A stretch of DNA of 62,158 nt from Bacteroidota bacterium (GCA_016715625.1 JADJZU010000026.1:1-62158), one strand, 5' to 3'; positions 1 to 10,166 are shown, counted from the stretch's first letter. A program made the numbers and translations. The notes: a model not told the origin generated them from the letters alone.

Positions 1-1255
1 GCCGAACTTTTCAGCAAACTTGCGGTCGCGCTCATCATCGGCCGGCACTGCCATAATAGCTCCGGTCCCGTAACCGGCCAACACATACTCGGCTGTCCAA
101 ATCGGAATTTGCTACCCGGCAAACAGGATCTGAATAGCATAAGATCCCGTGAAGCAACCGGTTACTTTTTTCTCTTGCTGACGCTCCACATCGCTGCGGC
201 TTTTTACGTATGCAAGGTAAGCATCCATTTCAGCCCTGCTGTTCCTTTGAGGTAAGTTCCTGTATAAACTCATGTTCAGGAGCTATAACTAAAAAAGTAG
301 CGCCAAACAAGGTGTCAATTCGAGTAGTAAAAACGGGTAAGGCAAATTGTCTGTCAATCCTTAACCCTAGTTTATCTACTTTAAACTCCAGCAGGCATCC
401 CTCACTACGGCCAATCCAGTTACGTTGTTGTTCTTTCAAACTATCGCTCCAGTCAATACGGTTGAGGCCTTCGAGCAGGCGGTCGGCATACTCGGTAATG
501 CGCAGACTCCACTGGCGCATTTTTTTGCGCGTAACAGGGTAGCCGCCACGTTCACTCTTGCCATCTTTCACTTCATCATTAGCCAGCACACACCCCAGTG
601 CTTCGCACCAGTTTACCTCGGTATAAGAGCGATACGCTAAACGATAACATTGCAGAATTCTTTCTTTCTGTTTTACAGAAAACGTTTTCCAGTCCTCGGC
701 ACTAAAGGGATGGTGCAGCGTTTCATCAAACTGTTTCCACGCTTTGGTGCAGCCCCATTTTTCGAAGCCCGAAATCAAGGTCTCAATCTGCTCTGCTTTG
801 TTGTGCTCGCGGTTATACCAGCTGTTGAACAATTGTAAGAAAATCCACTGTGTCCATTTATAGTAATCGGGATCGCAGGTTTTTACCTGCCGGCTCCAGT
901 CAAAGCTGAAACCTATTTTATCTAACTGCTCGCGGTAGCGTTGAATGGCTTTTTCGGTGGTGAGTGCCGGATGCGTTCCGGTTTCAATAGCGTACTGTTC
1001 AGCCGGCAAACCAAAGGCATCGTAGCCCATGGGGTGCAATACATTAAAGCCTTTCAGCCTTTTATAACGCGCATAAATATCGCTCGCCACATAGCCCAGC
1101 GGATGGCCCACATGCAGCCCCGCTCCACTCGGATACGGAAACATATCCAGCACATAATACTTGGGTTTAGAAGCATCTTCAGTTACCTGATAAATACCTT
1201 TTTCGGCCCAATACTTCTTCCATTTCTCCTCTAATTCGTTGAATTTATACTCCAT
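1..1255 (-). CDS. leuS: Leucyl-tRNA synthetase, N-terminal part, with frameshift and in-frame stop
   Basis: Charges tRNA-Leu with leucine in the cytoplasm; class I synthetase. The start is set at 1255 (MEYKFNELEEKWKKYW), where family similarity begins. The HIGH-type signature is visible as GLHVGH, and the CP1 editing domain appears as TTRIDT in place of the usual TTRPDT. The gene runs off the left edge, so the KMSKS end is absent. Reading breaks at the CCC run 234-236 (plus strand): removing one base restores ...EQQAEMDAYLAYVKSRSD. A TAG interrupts the frame at 112-114, just before QIPIWTAEYVLAGYGTG, which is otherwise well conserved. Both lesions lie within 240 bp of the window edge, so sequence error is more likely than a dead essential gene. 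Identification is certain; integrity is not. Confidence 0.93.
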
Positions 1256-1422
1256 TTCTGCTTTGCCTGTTATGGCGCGTAAAGAAAGTTGAAAATTGAT
1301 TGCATCAAAATGGGAACCTGTCATGCAGGAGCCTTAGCGCTATTTCCTAAAAAAAATGAAGGGGCTTGGCGGGTGCCTGCTGCCATGCGCATTTTTTTAT
1401 TTTCACGCCCCTATTTTATACA

Positions 1423-3213
1423 ATGAGAAATACCACCCGTTTTAAAAGCCGTTGGCTGGCCGTCTTGCTTCTGCTTTCGGTCTATTGTGTTCCTGCCACT
1501 GCACAGCTCAACAATGGTTTAGATTCCAAACGGAAATATGACCAGGCCGATAAATTTGCCGAGGTCATTAATCTGATTCGCAACTACTATACCGATACGG
1601 TGAATGATGAAAAGCTGATTGAAAGCGCCATTAAAAAAGTGCTCGAAGATCTGGACCCGCACTCATCCTATGTGCCCGGCAAGGATGTAAAACGCAGCGA
1701 AGAAGGACTGGTGGGCAATTTTGAAGGTGTAGGCATCACCTTTCAGATATTGAAAGATACCATTATGGTGCTGGAAGTAATTCCCGGTGGACCTTCCGAA
1801 AAGGTAGGTCTGCGCGCTGGCGACAAAATCATTAAAGTGAACGATACACTGATGGCCGGTGTCAAGATAGATAACGAAGGCGTTATTAAAAAGCTTCGCG
1901 GCCCCAAGGGCACCAAGGTGCGCGTGGCCATGCTGCGCAAAGGTGAGCGCGAGCTGCTGGAGTTTACCATCACCCGCGACAAGATTCCAATTTACAGCGT
2001 AACGGCTCAATACATGGCGGCCCCTAAAGTGGGTTACATACGTCTCGAGCGTTTTTCGGCCACCACTATGCAGGAATTTTATGGTGCGCTTACCAAGTTG
2101 CGCGAACAGGGTATGCAGGATTTAATTCTGGACCTGCAGGGCAATGTGGGCGGCTATCTCTACACAGCCGTAGATATGTGCAATCAGTTTTTGGGCGACA
2201 AAGAATTGACCGTTTACACACAAGGGCAGCACGCCCCTTATCAACCCTACTACAGCGATGGACGGGGCATTTTTAAAGAAGGCAAAGTGGTGATGATGAT
2301 AGATGAGGGCTCCGCTTCGGCTGCCGAAATTTTGTCGGGCTGCATTCAGGATAACGACCGCGGCCTGCTGGTGGGGCGCAGAACATTTGGCAAAGGATTG
2401 GTGCAAAAGCCATTTACCTTAACCGATGGTTCGCAGCTTAAGCTCACTACTGCGCATTACTATACCCCGAGCGGTCGCTGCATTCAAAAACCCTATGGCG
2501 AGGGCAATAAAGAGTATCGCGAAGATTACAAGGAAAGATTGGAGAGCGGGGAACTGTTTGGCAAAGACACTTTTAAATATGCAGACAGTCTGCATTTTAA
2601 AACCAAGAACAAACGCGATGTGTATGGCGGGGGAGGAGTAAAGCCCGATTTCTTTGTGCCGATTGATACCAGCATGAATTCGCCTTTCTCCAACGCGCTT
2701 ATCCGAAAAGGAGTAGAGAACAAATTCTGTTTAGAATATGTGGATAAAAACAGAACAAAGCTGGTGGCCTTGTATCCCTCTGCCGATGCGTTTTTCGAAC
2801 ACTTTCAGGCCGATACTGTTTTATTGGGAGAGTATTTTCAGGCAGCCGTAGCCGATAGCGTTATAAGATTGAAGGATGGAATGAACCCCAAAACCTTCTG
2901 GCAGTTCTTTGGGGCCGTGCAAAACGATACATTGGTCAATTTTGAAAGAGACTTTGCCAAGAGCGAACGGGTAATCAAAGCCCGCTTAAAAGCCACTATT
3001 GGCCGCGATTTGTTTGACACCGGCATGTGGTTCCGGGTCATTAATACCTCTATTAATGATACCTACGCCAAGGCCTTAGAGGTGATTCAGAAGCCGGCTT
3101 ATTTTGAAGTGCTCAAGCCCAAAGAAGTAAAGCCCGATGCACAAAAGAATAAATCAAAACCGGAGCGCCAGAAGCATAAAGTGAAAGTAGTAACCGAAAA
3201 AATTAAAAAGTAA
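1423..3213 (+). CDS. S41 family C-terminal processing peptidase with PDZ domain
   Basis: A periplasmic serine protease of the CtpA/Prc family, 596 residues, cutting proteins near their C termini. The start at 1423 (MRNTTRFKSRW) opens a signal peptide ending near PATAQ. A PDZ domain follows at about residues 90-180, including GGPSEKVGLRAGDKIIKV. The protease core carries GSASAAE (serines 297 and 299) and the general-base lysine in FGKGLVQ (Lys324). The C terminus is lysine-rich. Flavodoxin starts three bases after the stop, so the two genes are probably co-transcribed, although no functional link is obvious. Natural substrates cannot be read from sequence. Confidence 0.93.
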   Translation: MRNTTRFKSRWLAVLLLLSVYCVPATAQLNNGLDSKRKYDQADKFAEVINLIRNYYTDTVNDEKLIESAIKKVLEDLDPHSSYVPGKDVKRSEEGLVGNFEGVGITFQILKDTIMVLEVIPGGPSEKVGLRAGDKIIKVNDTLMAGVKIDNEGVIKKLRGPKGTKVRVAMLRKGERELLEFTITRDKIPIYSVTAQYMAAPKVGYIRLERFSATTMQEFYGALTKLREQGMQDLILDLQGNVGGYLYTAVDMCNQFLGDKELTVYTQGQHAPYQPYYSDGRGIFKEGKVVMMIDEGSASAAEILSGCIQDNDRGLLVGRRTFGKGLVQKPFTLTDGSQLKLTTAHYYTPSGRCIQKPYGEGNKEYREDYKERLESGELFGKDTFKYADSLHFKTKNKRDVYGGGGVKPDFFVPIDTSMNSPFSNALIRKGVENKFCLEYVDKNRTKLVALYPSADAFFEHFQADTVLLGEYFQAAVADSVIRLKDGMNPKTFWQFFGAVQNDTLVNFERDFAKSERVIKARLKATIGRDLFDTGMWFRVINTSINDTYAKALEVIQKPAYFEVLKPKEVKPDAQKNKSKPERQKHKVKVVTEKIKK

Positions 3214-3216
3214 AAT

Positions 3217-3732
3217 ATGAAGATTGGATTGTTTTATGGTACCGATACCGGCAACACCGAGCGTGTGGCCAAGCAACTGAAAGAGCTGCTGGAAACCCAA
3301 TACGGAGCAGGCTCGGTAGATTTGCTCGAGATTTATAAAAAGAAGAAAGAGGACATGGCGCAATACAACACCCTGGTGTTGGGCATGCCTACCTGGTACG
3401 ATGGCGAACTGCAGGGCGACTGGGAAGAGTTTATACCCGAAATGGAGCAGATAGACTTTACCGGTAAGCAGGTGGCTTTCTTTGGCCTGGGCGACCAATA
3501 TGGCTATGCGTCTTATTTCTGCGATGCACTCGGTGTGTTTGCCGAAATAGCCGAAAAGAAAAATGCCTCGCTGGTAGGCTTTACATCCACACAGGGTTTT
3601 GAGCACGATTTTTCAAAAGCGCAACGGGGCGATCAATTCGTTGGGCTCTGCTTAGATGTAGACAATCAGGACGAACTGACCAAGGAGCGTGTAGAAAAAT
3701 GGGTGGCGCAACTCACTACGGAGTTTGCTTAG
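3217..3732 (+). CDS. fldA: Flavodoxin
   Basis: A 171-residue cytoplasmic FMN electron carrier. The N-terminal phosphate-binding loop GTDTGNTERVAK is visible at about residues 8-19. The aromatic-rich loops PTWYDGELQGDW and GLGDQYGYASYF bracket the isoalloxazine ring in long-chain flavodoxins. Length fits the long-chain class. It starts three bases after the protease stop. Its last 17 bases overlap, tail to tail, the 3' end of the membrane-protein gene on the opposite strand. Confidence 0.95.
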   Translation: MKIGLFYGTDTGNTERVAKQLKELLETQYGAGSVDLLEIYKKKKEDMAQYNTLVLGMPTWYDGELQGDWEEFIPEMEQIDFTGKQVAFFGLGDQYGYASYFCDALGVFAEIAEKKNASLVGFTSTQGFEHDFSKAQRGDQFVGLCLDVDNQDELTKERVEKWVAQLTTEFA

Positions 3733-4129
3733 CCCTATACATCACCACGCCCGATAAGATTAGTAATACCCCCACGGTAAACATAATGATGTGCAGCGCG
3801 TCAATCATCCGAAGCATATATACCTGTATGGCAATCCATCCGCAGAGGATAGCCCCTTGCAGTAATACAGCTACAGCACCCGCTTTATGTTTAGAAATAA
3901 GCAAGCCCAGTGCCACTAGGCTACATACACCGTTGGCCAAGAACAATACTATCCCCGGTATCAGAAAATTGCTGAACGGTGAATGCTGCAGCAAAGCTGT
4001 GGTGGTGCCCATTTTGCCACCCGATGGGTCTGCGATGTAAAGCACACCGGCCGGTATAGCCCCCGCGGCATTCAGCAATAAGAGCACGACCGAAAGCCAT
4101 CTAAATAGGTTGTCCCTTTTAACGTGCAT
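3716..4129 (-). CDS. Small four-helix membrane protein of unknown function
   Basis: A 137-residue protein I do not recognise. It has about four hydrophobic segments: WLSVVLLLLNAAGAIPAGVL, a second around PGIVLFLANGVCSLVALGLL, a third around AVAVLLQGAILCGWIAIQVY and a fourth around IIMFTVGVLLILSGVVMY. The start follows the stop of the upstream fatty-acid hydroxylase gene by three bases, so the two form a minus-strand operon. Its 3' end overlaps the flavodoxin gene by 17 bp. A supporting role for the membrane enzyme upstream is possible but only inferred. Confidence 0.75.
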   Translation of the reverse strand: MHVKRDNLFRWLSVVLLLLNAAGAIPAGVLYIADPSGGKMGTTTALLQHSPFSNFLIPGIVLFLANGVCSLVALGLLISKHKAGAVAVLLQGAILCGWIAIQVYMLRMIDALHIIMFTVGVLLILSGVVMYRAKQTP

Positions 4130-4132
4130 GAC

Positions 4133-4801
4133 TTATACCGCTTCTTCCACTGTCACCGGTCCATCGCTTTTGCGCTTGAACATGGTGCGGTAGATGTGGT
4201 CCCACAGTTTGGTGCTCACCCCAAAGCCGTTGTGCGGGTCGGTGTAGTGGTGTATCATGTGGTGCTGTTTGAGGTCAAGCCAGAATTTGCTTTTGAAATT
4301 CACATGATGCAGCGCATAGTGTGTCATGTCATAGATTAGGTAGCCAATTACAAAGCCTACAAAGAAAGGCGCTACCAGTTCGGGCATACCCATAAAGTAG
4401 GCAAACAGAAAACGAAAACTAAAGTAGAACAGGATGGCAAGCGGCAGGCTGACTACCGGAACCATCACCAGTCTTTTGCTATCGCGCGGGTAATCATGAT
4501 GCACTCCATGAAACATAAAATGAATCTTTTTACCCAACTCGCCCGGGGGGCACCAGTGAAACACAAAGCGATGTAGGTTATACTCTGCAAAGGTCCACAC
4601 CAAAATGCCAAAGGCAATCAACGGCACGATATAGAAGATGCTTAGGTGCAGCACAAATACCGATTGGAACAAATAGTAGGTAATGATGGGGATGTAAATA
4701 ACCAAGGGCACTTTATAATCCACACGACTGAAAAAATCCATCCAGTCTGCGTCAAACATTCTTACGCTTTCATCTTTATTGGAAACAAAATTTTTAGCCA
4801 T
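4133..4801 (-). CDS. Fatty acid hydroxylase superfamily protein (FA2H-like)
   Basis: An integral-membrane di-iron oxygenase, 222 residues, of the sterol desaturase/fatty acid hydroxylase superfamily. The histidine clusters that bind iron are all present: HRFVFH, HFMFHGVHHDYP, HYALHH and HHMIHHY. They lie between hydrophobic helices, and FA2H-type enzymes hydroxylate the 2-position of lipid acyl chains. The start at 4801 (MAKNFVSNKDESVRMFD) is preferred over an upstream in-frame one that would add 28 non-conserved residues. It is followed by a small membrane protein in an operon. A likely substrate is a sphingolipid or sulfonolipid acyl chain, both known in Bacteroidota, but that is inference. 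Confidence 0.88.
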   Translation of the reverse strand: MAKNFVSNKDESVRMFDADWMDFFSRVDYKVPLVIYIPIITYYLFQSVFVLHLSIFYIVPLIAFGILVWTFAEYNLHRFVFHWCPPGELGKKIHFMFHGVHHDYPRDSKRLVMVPVVSLPLAILFYFSFRFLFAYFMGMPELVAPFFVGFVIGYLIYDMTHYALHHVNFKSKFWLDLKQHHMIHHYTDPHNGFGVSTKLWDHIYRTMFKRKSDGPVTVEEAV

Positions 4802-4872
4802 ACCCGTCCGTAATTTCAGTGGCAAAAATAGCCTAATGGAGTTAACAAAAAACGTTTCCCTCAAAAACAAAA

Positions 4873-4897
4873 CCGCTCCGGCCACAGGCCGGAGCGG
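4873..4897 (-). terminator. Rho-independent terminator of glnN
   Basis: A perfect 11-bp GC-rich stem (CCGCTCCGGCC / GGCCGGAGCGG) with an ACA loop lies just past the glnN stop. On the minus strand it is followed by a T-rich run (TTTTGTTTTTG). Position and structure fit termination of glnN transcription. Confidence 0.85.
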
Positions 4898-4923
4898 GGA
4901 TATTGGTTGTTGTTTTACAAGAA

Positions 4924-7116
4924 CTATCGGATAAACAACATTTCTCTGTATTTAGGCATAGCCCACAGATTGTCGTCAATCATTCCTTCCAGGGCATCCA
5001 CATGACTGCGAATCTGCTCGAAGAACGGTTTTACTTTATCGCAGTAGTTTTTAGAATGGTCTGAAGTAGATTTACCATGGTGCGCTTTGGCAATGGCATC
5101 ATTCATTTTATCTACCAGGGTTTTAATAGCGTTTACATGCAAAGCAATTTCTGCCGCCATTTCCTTTTGTGCCTTGGCTGAGGTAGCCGGAATGCCCACT
5201 TCTTTCATGGCTTTTACGTTGGCCATCAGTTTGCTCATATAATCCAGCGAACAAGGGATGATGTGGTTGATAGCTAAGTCGGCCAGAATTCTGGCTTCGG
5301 TATCAATTTTTAAAGTGTAGCTGTGATGCAGGATTTCCACTCTGGCTTCCAGTTCGCGTGCGGTGTATATGCCGGTATCTACCAATACCTCTTTTGCCTT
5401 TTTGGTGTTATAGAACTCTAATGCATAAGGAGTGGTTTTTACATTGCTCAGGCCGCGTTTCTTCGCTTCTTTTGCCCAGGCATCGCTGTAGCCATCGCCT
5501 TCAAACATCACTCGTTTGCTGTCGGAAATGTATTGACGCAACACACGCATAATGGCACCTTCTTTCGTTTCTCCGGCTTTCACCAGACTTTCCACTTCTT
5601 TTCTAAAGGCGATTAACTGCTTGCCCACTATGGCATTCATAATGGTCATGGGCAGTGCACAGTTGGCCGAAGAACCCACCGCACGGAATTCAAATTTGTT
5701 TCCGGTAAAGGCAAATGGAGAAGTTCTGTTTCTGTCGGTGTTATCCAGCATCACATCCGGAATCTTGTTGTGAATGTCCAACTTCAGATTGGCGTTGGTC
5801 AACTCATCATATTTTCCTTTGGCTACGCGTTTCTCAATTTCGTTGAGCACATCGCTCATATAAGAACCGGTGAACACCGAAATGATAGCAGGAGGAGCTT
5901 CATTGGCACCCAGGCGGTGGTCGTTGTTGGCCGAGGCAATAGAGGCTCTCAGCAAATCAGCGTATTCATTTACCGCCTTAATTACGTTTACAAAGAAAGT
6001 GAGGAACAGAATATTGTTCTTCGGAGTTTTACCGGGCGACAATAAGTTCTTGCCGGTATCGGTTCCCATGCTCCAGTTGTTGTGCTTACCGCTTCCATTT
6101 ATTCCGGCAAATGGTTTTTCGTGTAGCAATACACGCAGCTTGTGTCTGCGGGCAATACGGTCCATCAGATCCATCAACAAGGAGTTGTGGTCAACCGCTA
6201 CGTTCACTTCTTCGAACATAGGAGCACACTCAAACTGAGCAGGCGCTACTTCATTGTGGCGGGTTCTTACCGGTATCCCCAATTTATGACACTCCGTTTC
6301 CAAATCTAGCATATAGGCATACACCCGCTCCGGAATAGAGCCAAAATAGTGGTCTTCAAACTGCTGCCCTTTTTGTGGTGCAGCACCCAGCAAAGTACGT
6401 CCGGCAAACATCAAATCGGGACGCTGATAGAAGAGGGCCTCATCAATCAAAAAGTATTCTTGTTCCCAACCTAAGGTGGCTGTTACGCGGGTAGCTTCTT
6501 TGTCGAACATGTGCACTACAGGCAATGCTGCTTCTTCCAAAAAGTGCGAGGCTTTCAATAATGGAGCCTTATAGTCCAGCGATTCACCGGTATAGGAAAT
6601 GAAGATAGTAGGGATGCAAAGCGTTTTTCCATCACCTATTTCCATAATAAAGGCAGGAGACCCCGGATCCCAGGCGGTATACCCTCTGGCTTCGAAAGTG
6701 GCACGTATACCTCCGCTTGGAAAGGAAGAGGCATCCGGCTCTTGTTGCACCAGCGCATCGCCACCAAATACTTCCATGGCCCCATCGCCCTTTGGCATAA
6801 AGAACATGTCGTGCTTCTCGGCTGTTAAGCCGGTGAGCGGCTGAAACCAGTGGGTGTAGGAAGTAGCACCTTTATTCATCGCCCAGCTTTTCATACCGGC
6901 AGCTACAGCGTCAGCAATTTCACGACTGATTTTTGTTCCGTTTTTAATAGCGCCACGCACCGCTTTGTATGCGTCATCGCTCAGGTATTCGCGCATGGCG
7001 GTGTCGGTAAACACATTAGAGGCGTAATAGTCAGAAACTTTAGTTCCGGCCAGGCGCGGAGACACGACTTCGCGGTTGACTACTGTCTGAACCGCTGATT
7101 TGCGAGCTGTATTCAT
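4924..7116 (-). CDS. glnN: Glutamine synthetase type III
   Basis: Makes glutamine from glutamate, ammonium and ATP in the cytoplasm. At 730 residues it matches the large GSIII class typical of Bacteroidota and some cyanobacteria, not the ~450-residue GSI. Visible signatures include GWEQEYFLID, the RHNEVAPAQFE metal/glutamate site, and NGSGKHNNWSM in the catalytic core. The start at 7116 (MNTARKSAVQTVV) is preferred over an in-frame codon ten residues upstream. The gene is monocistronic, with a strong terminator downstream. Together with gdhA at 45-47 kb it covers ammonium assimilation in this window. Confidence 0.97.
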   Translation of the reverse strand: MNTARKSAVQTVVNREVVSPRLAGTKVSDYYASNVFTDTAMREYLSDDAYKAVRGAIKNGTKISREIADAVAAGMKSWAMNKGATSYTHWFQPLTGLTAEKHDMFFMPKGDGAMEVFGGDALVQQEPDASSFPSGGIRATFEARGYTAWDPGSPAFIMEIGDGKTLCIPTIFISYTGESLDYKAPLLKASHFLEEAALPVVHMFDKEATRVTATLGWEQEYFLIDEALFYQRPDLMFAGRTLLGAAPQKGQQFEDHYFGSIPERVYAYMLDLETECHKLGIPVRTRHNEVAPAQFECAPMFEEVNVAVDHNSLLMDLMDRIARRHKLRVLLHEKPFAGINGSGKHNNWSMGTDTGKNLLSPGKTPKNNILFLTFFVNVIKAVNEYADLLRASIASANNDHRLGANEAPPAIISVFTGSYMSDVLNEIEKRVAKGKYDELTNANLKLDIHNKIPDVMLDNTDRNRTSPFAFTGNKFEFRAVGSSANCALPMTIMNAIVGKQLIAFRKEVESLVKAGETKEGAIMRVLRQYISDSKRVMFEGDGYSDAWAKEAKKRGLSNVKTTPYALEFYNTKKAKEVLVDTGIYTARELEARVEILHHSYTLKIDTEARILADLAINHIIPCSLDYMSKLMANVKAMKEVGIPATSAKAQKEMAAEIALHVNAIKTLVDKMNDAIAKAHHGKSTSDHSKNYCDKVKPFFEQIRSHVDALEGMIDDNLWAMPKYREMLFIR

Positions 7117-7143
7117 TTTTTGATGTTTTTTGGTTAGCGGCCG

Positions 7144-7151
7144 CAAATGTA
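7144..7151 (-). promoter_or_regulatory. Possible -7 box of the glnN promoter
   Basis: On the minus strand the sequence TACATTTG fits the Bacteroidota -7 consensus TAnnTTTG and lies about 28 bases before the glnN start. No matching TTTG is present 19 bases further upstream (GTAG is found there), so this is a half match only. Confidence 0.35.
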
Positions 7152-7272
7152 GATTTAGAATTATAAAATACTACACACTACCACCAATTTTATACACAGA
7201 CCCTTCAAAATGCAGTTTATTCTGAATTGACATCAATATTTCACATCAAAAAAAGGGTAATATCCCCATGAA

Positions 7273-8565
7273 TTAATACTTTTTCAGTAACCTGATTAAA
7301 TATATAGGAATATTTAAATTGAATAGCATTATCCAACCAGTTAGTAAAAAAGGAGTAGCCAAAATCCGATAGTGTACTATTGCCCCAACAACCGGCACGG
7401 TAAGTCCAATCAAGAGGTAATTCAGCAGGGCAAACAAGAAGCATAGCGTGGCTACGACTACTTGTGTGCTATTGGCTTTTGTTTTCCAAGTCAAAGAGAG
7501 CGCGAGCATCACGAACAGGAAAGTGTTCTCAATAGCAAATGCAAGCTCGAAGATGTTTTTAAAGGACCAAATAAATGGAGCGAACACTGATTGAATGAGT
7601 GAACGGGGTAGTTGCGAAAGGACACTATTACATCCGCCCGAAAGGATTTGTGTGTCAATACTGCTACCAGCATTCTCTGCCATAGCTAATGCAGAAAACT
7701 CATTTCTCTTTTGGATGAGTATATCACAGAAGTTGTTTTGAGTAGCCCAATAAGCGGTGCCGGAAATCAGCAATGCAAGCAAAGCTGCAGCTATGCGTTT
7801 TTCGGTTTTAACCCGCAAAAGAATCGTTATGCCCATAACGGTGCAAAGGACGAGAAAGAAAGCTACATAAGATTTTGTCTGCAGCAGGATGGCTATTGCC
7901 AGCAATTGCAGGAAAAAATTTTTAAGGCCATAAGGTTTACGAAGTGGATACAGAAACAAACCCACAGCAAAAAACAGGAAACTTTCTTTTAAAGCGCCAC
8001 TACTCCAAAATAGAATGGAGGGGAAGAGAAAAAAGGGAATAGCGATTAGAACCGGTTCATATACCGGGAAGCGCGTAAAGAAGCGATACGAGAGAAAACA
8101 TCCTACAAAGGAAAAGAATGAAAAGAAAAGTGTATTGATGTAAATGTTGTAGCCCGATAAGTAGTTCATGATAGAATGAATTCGTATCAGCAGACTGTTG
8201 TTGGTAGCCAGGTCTGCTTCAGGGTGGCTGAAGTATTGAGTTGGTATCAGATGCTTAAACACTTCGGGGTTTTCTAATTGGATACCAGTCATAGCGCTCC
8301 ACCAGGCAGCAGGGTGGTGGAAGAGTAGCTGCGATATAATGGTGCTGTCGTTGAAGTATCGATAAATATCGGCTTTGCTTTTATCAGTGTAGTAATATGT
8401 GTAAATCAATGTAAGCGCAATGCCGGCTACTACTTTCATGCAAAAGAAAGCGGTGATGGTGTTTGGTTTAAGGTGCTCATCCTTAAAGAACTTACTTTGC
8501 TTGATAAGCATACACAGCAACAGGAAATAAACTAGATATAAGGCTATGTGCAGCAGCAGAAGCAT
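7273..8565 (-). CDS. Polytopic membrane protein of unknown function
   Basis: A 430-residue protein with about ten hydrophobic segments and little else; I do not recognise a named family with certainty. The stretch FPSILFWSSGALKESFLFF resembles a motif seen in glycosyltransferase- or polymerase-like membrane proteins of polysaccharide loci, but no catalytic motif can be pointed to. It starts 11 bases after bshC and is probably the last gene of the rimO-bshC transcript. An envelope role is only an inference. Confidence 0.8.
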   Translation of the reverse strand: MLLLLHIALYLVYFLLLCMLIKQSKFFKDEHLKPNTITAFFCMKVVAGIALTLIYTYYYTDKSKADIYRYFNDSTIISQLLFHHPAAWWSAMTGIQLENPEVFKHLIPTQYFSHPEADLATNNSLLIRIHSIMNYLSGYNIYINTLFFSFFSFVGCFLSYRFFTRFPVYEPVLIAIPFFLFPSILFWSSGALKESFLFFAVGLFLYPLRKPYGLKNFFLQLLAIAILLQTKSYVAFFLVLCTVMGITILLRVKTEKRIAAALLALLISGTAYWATQNNFCDILIQKRNEFSALAMAENAGSSIDTQILSGGCNSVLSQLPRSLIQSVFAPFIWSFKNIFELAFAIENTFLFVMLALSLTWKTKANSTQVVVATLCFLFALLNYLLIGLTVPVVGAIVHYRILATPFLLTGWIMLFNLNIPIYLIRLLKKY

Positions 8566-8576
8566 ACCGCAAGGTG

Positions 8577-10157
8577 CTATAATTCCGAAAGAATTAAAAA
8601 CTGCTTTTTAAACGGGTCTGCGTGTTGCACAATGGTCGATATAAAATCACTGTTGTAGTGCGGGATAAAGTTTTCTCTCCGTTCCTGTAATACCTGGCCG
8701 GGATACAAAACATCTTTAACCCCCTTTATCTGATTAATGGCCGTTTCCTGTTTACGTTTTTCTGCTTTCAGCATTTTATTTTCCAGGTTCTGTAGTGCAG
8801 TCATTGCCTTTTGCTTTTCCGCCTGTACCGCAGCTTTTAGGGTGCTGTCCGCTTTCTCTGCTTTCTGTAATATCTCTTCAAACAAAGACTCCAGCTTTTG
8901 CTGTTCCACTTTCAGCGATTGCTCTTCGCTCACATGTTGCTGCATGTATCGATTGATAATTACATCCGTATCGCTGAAAAAGTCTGAGTAGGTTAGCCCG
9001 AGCTTTTCTATCTTTTTTTGCACAGAGGCAGGAACAATGGCCATGGAGGGCCTATGTGCCAGCAACGGAAAGTTAACTTGATAGAAATCGAATATCGGCT
9101 TTAACTGTAACCAATAGCTCAGTTCTCCCGCTCCACCGGTAAAAGCCAGATTGGGCAAAATTATTTCCTGATACAGAGGGCGAAGTATTACGTTGGGGCT
9201 AAACCGCTCCGGATGCTGCTGAATTTCTTCTAATATCTCAGCCTTGCTAAAAGAGATGTCCTTGTTGTTTACCTCTAGCCGTTGAGTTGTTTCATTCCGA
9301 ACAATACGTTCTCGATAGTCATCTCCCAAATAGAAGAAATTGATTTCGCGAGGCCTGGCCTGCACCTTATAGTGCGCATCCAGATAGCTTAAGGTGGGCT
9401 CTAATACATGTGTAGCCCGACTATTCAATACCTCATCGGTCATTACAGCGGCAAATCTTTTTTTGAGCCTTGCATCATCTTGGTTTAAAACCACTAATCC
9501 ATAATCTTTAAAAAGTTCATGGACAAAATACTGCATAAAACTGCCGAAAGTGCTGTGGTCTTTAAGCCCTTCTTCTAACACGGAAATGATGGCGGTATTA
9601 GGGCTTACTTTTTTCAACTCTTCGATAACAGCTTTCAGCGTATCCGTTTTCCATTTGCCGGCTGCCCCAGTGCCACATTCTTTCCATTCCACTTTTACTC
9701 CGGAAACGAAAGCATGGTTCAACTCTTCAACATCGTGGTCCTCGCTTCCCAGCCAAAACACCGGCACAAAATCATAATTCGGAAATTTTTCCTTGAGTTG
9801 AAGTGTAGTGTTTATGGCTGCTGCAATCTTGTAGATATTATATAGCGGCCCCAGAAAAAGACAGGGTTGATGAGCAGCCGTTACGGTGAAGGTGGTTTTA
9901 GATTTCAGTAAGGCAATATTTTCTAATACGGCTGATGAAGGTGCTATGGAAGCATATTGTTCTTTCAGCACATCCGATAACAGATTCCGGTCAATGGATT
10001 CAGTCTGCTTATCAGCAATAGCCTTTTCAAAAGAATCAAAGGAGTAGGGATAAGTAGTGAGCCTGTTTAAGTCCGGATGGCCCTGCAGGTAATCGCGGAC
10101 CAGAGAGGGGAGGAGCCCCGTATCGGTTAATGCTATTTCGTATACAATAGAAAGCAT
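8577..10157 (-). CDS. bshC: Bacillithiol biosynthesis cysteine-adding enzyme BshC
   Basis: Catalyses the last step of bacillithiol synthesis, adding cysteine to glucosaminyl-malate; bacillithiol is the main low-molecular-weight thiol in Bacillota and many Bacteroidota. The 526-residue length fits the family. Recognisable stretches are AAHQPCLFLGPLYNIYK near residue 98 and FTGGAGELSYWLQLKPIFD in the Rossmann-like core, followed by a long charged coiled coil (about residues 390-470) typical of BshC. It starts 9 bases after rimO. BshA and BshB are not in the window. Confidence 0.93.
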   Translation of the reverse strand: MLSIVYEIALTDTGLLPSLVRDYLQGHPDLNRLTTYPYSFDSFEKAIADKQTESIDRNLLSDVLKEQYASIAPSSAVLENIALLKSKTTFTVTAAHQPCLFLGPLYNIYKIAAAINTTLQLKEKFPNYDFVPVFWLGSEDHDVEELNHAFVSGVKVEWKECGTGAAGKWKTDTLKAVIEELKKVSPNTAIISVLEEGLKDHSTFGSFMQYFVHELFKDYGLVVLNQDDARLKKRFAAVMTDEVLNSRATHVLEPTLSYLDAHYKVQARPREINFFYLGDDYRERIVRNETTQRLEVNNKDISFSKAEILEEIQQHPERFSPNVILRPLYQEIILPNLAFTGGAGELSYWLQLKPIFDFYQVNFPLLAHRPSMAIVPASVQKKIEKLGLTYSDFFSDTDVIINRYMQQHVSEEQSLKVEQQKLESLFEEILQKAEKADSTLKAAVQAEKQKAMTALQNLENKMLKAEKRKQETAINQIKGVKDVLYPGQVLQERRENFIPHYNSDFISTIVQHADPFKKQFLILSEL

Positions 10158-10166
10158 GTAGTGCTG

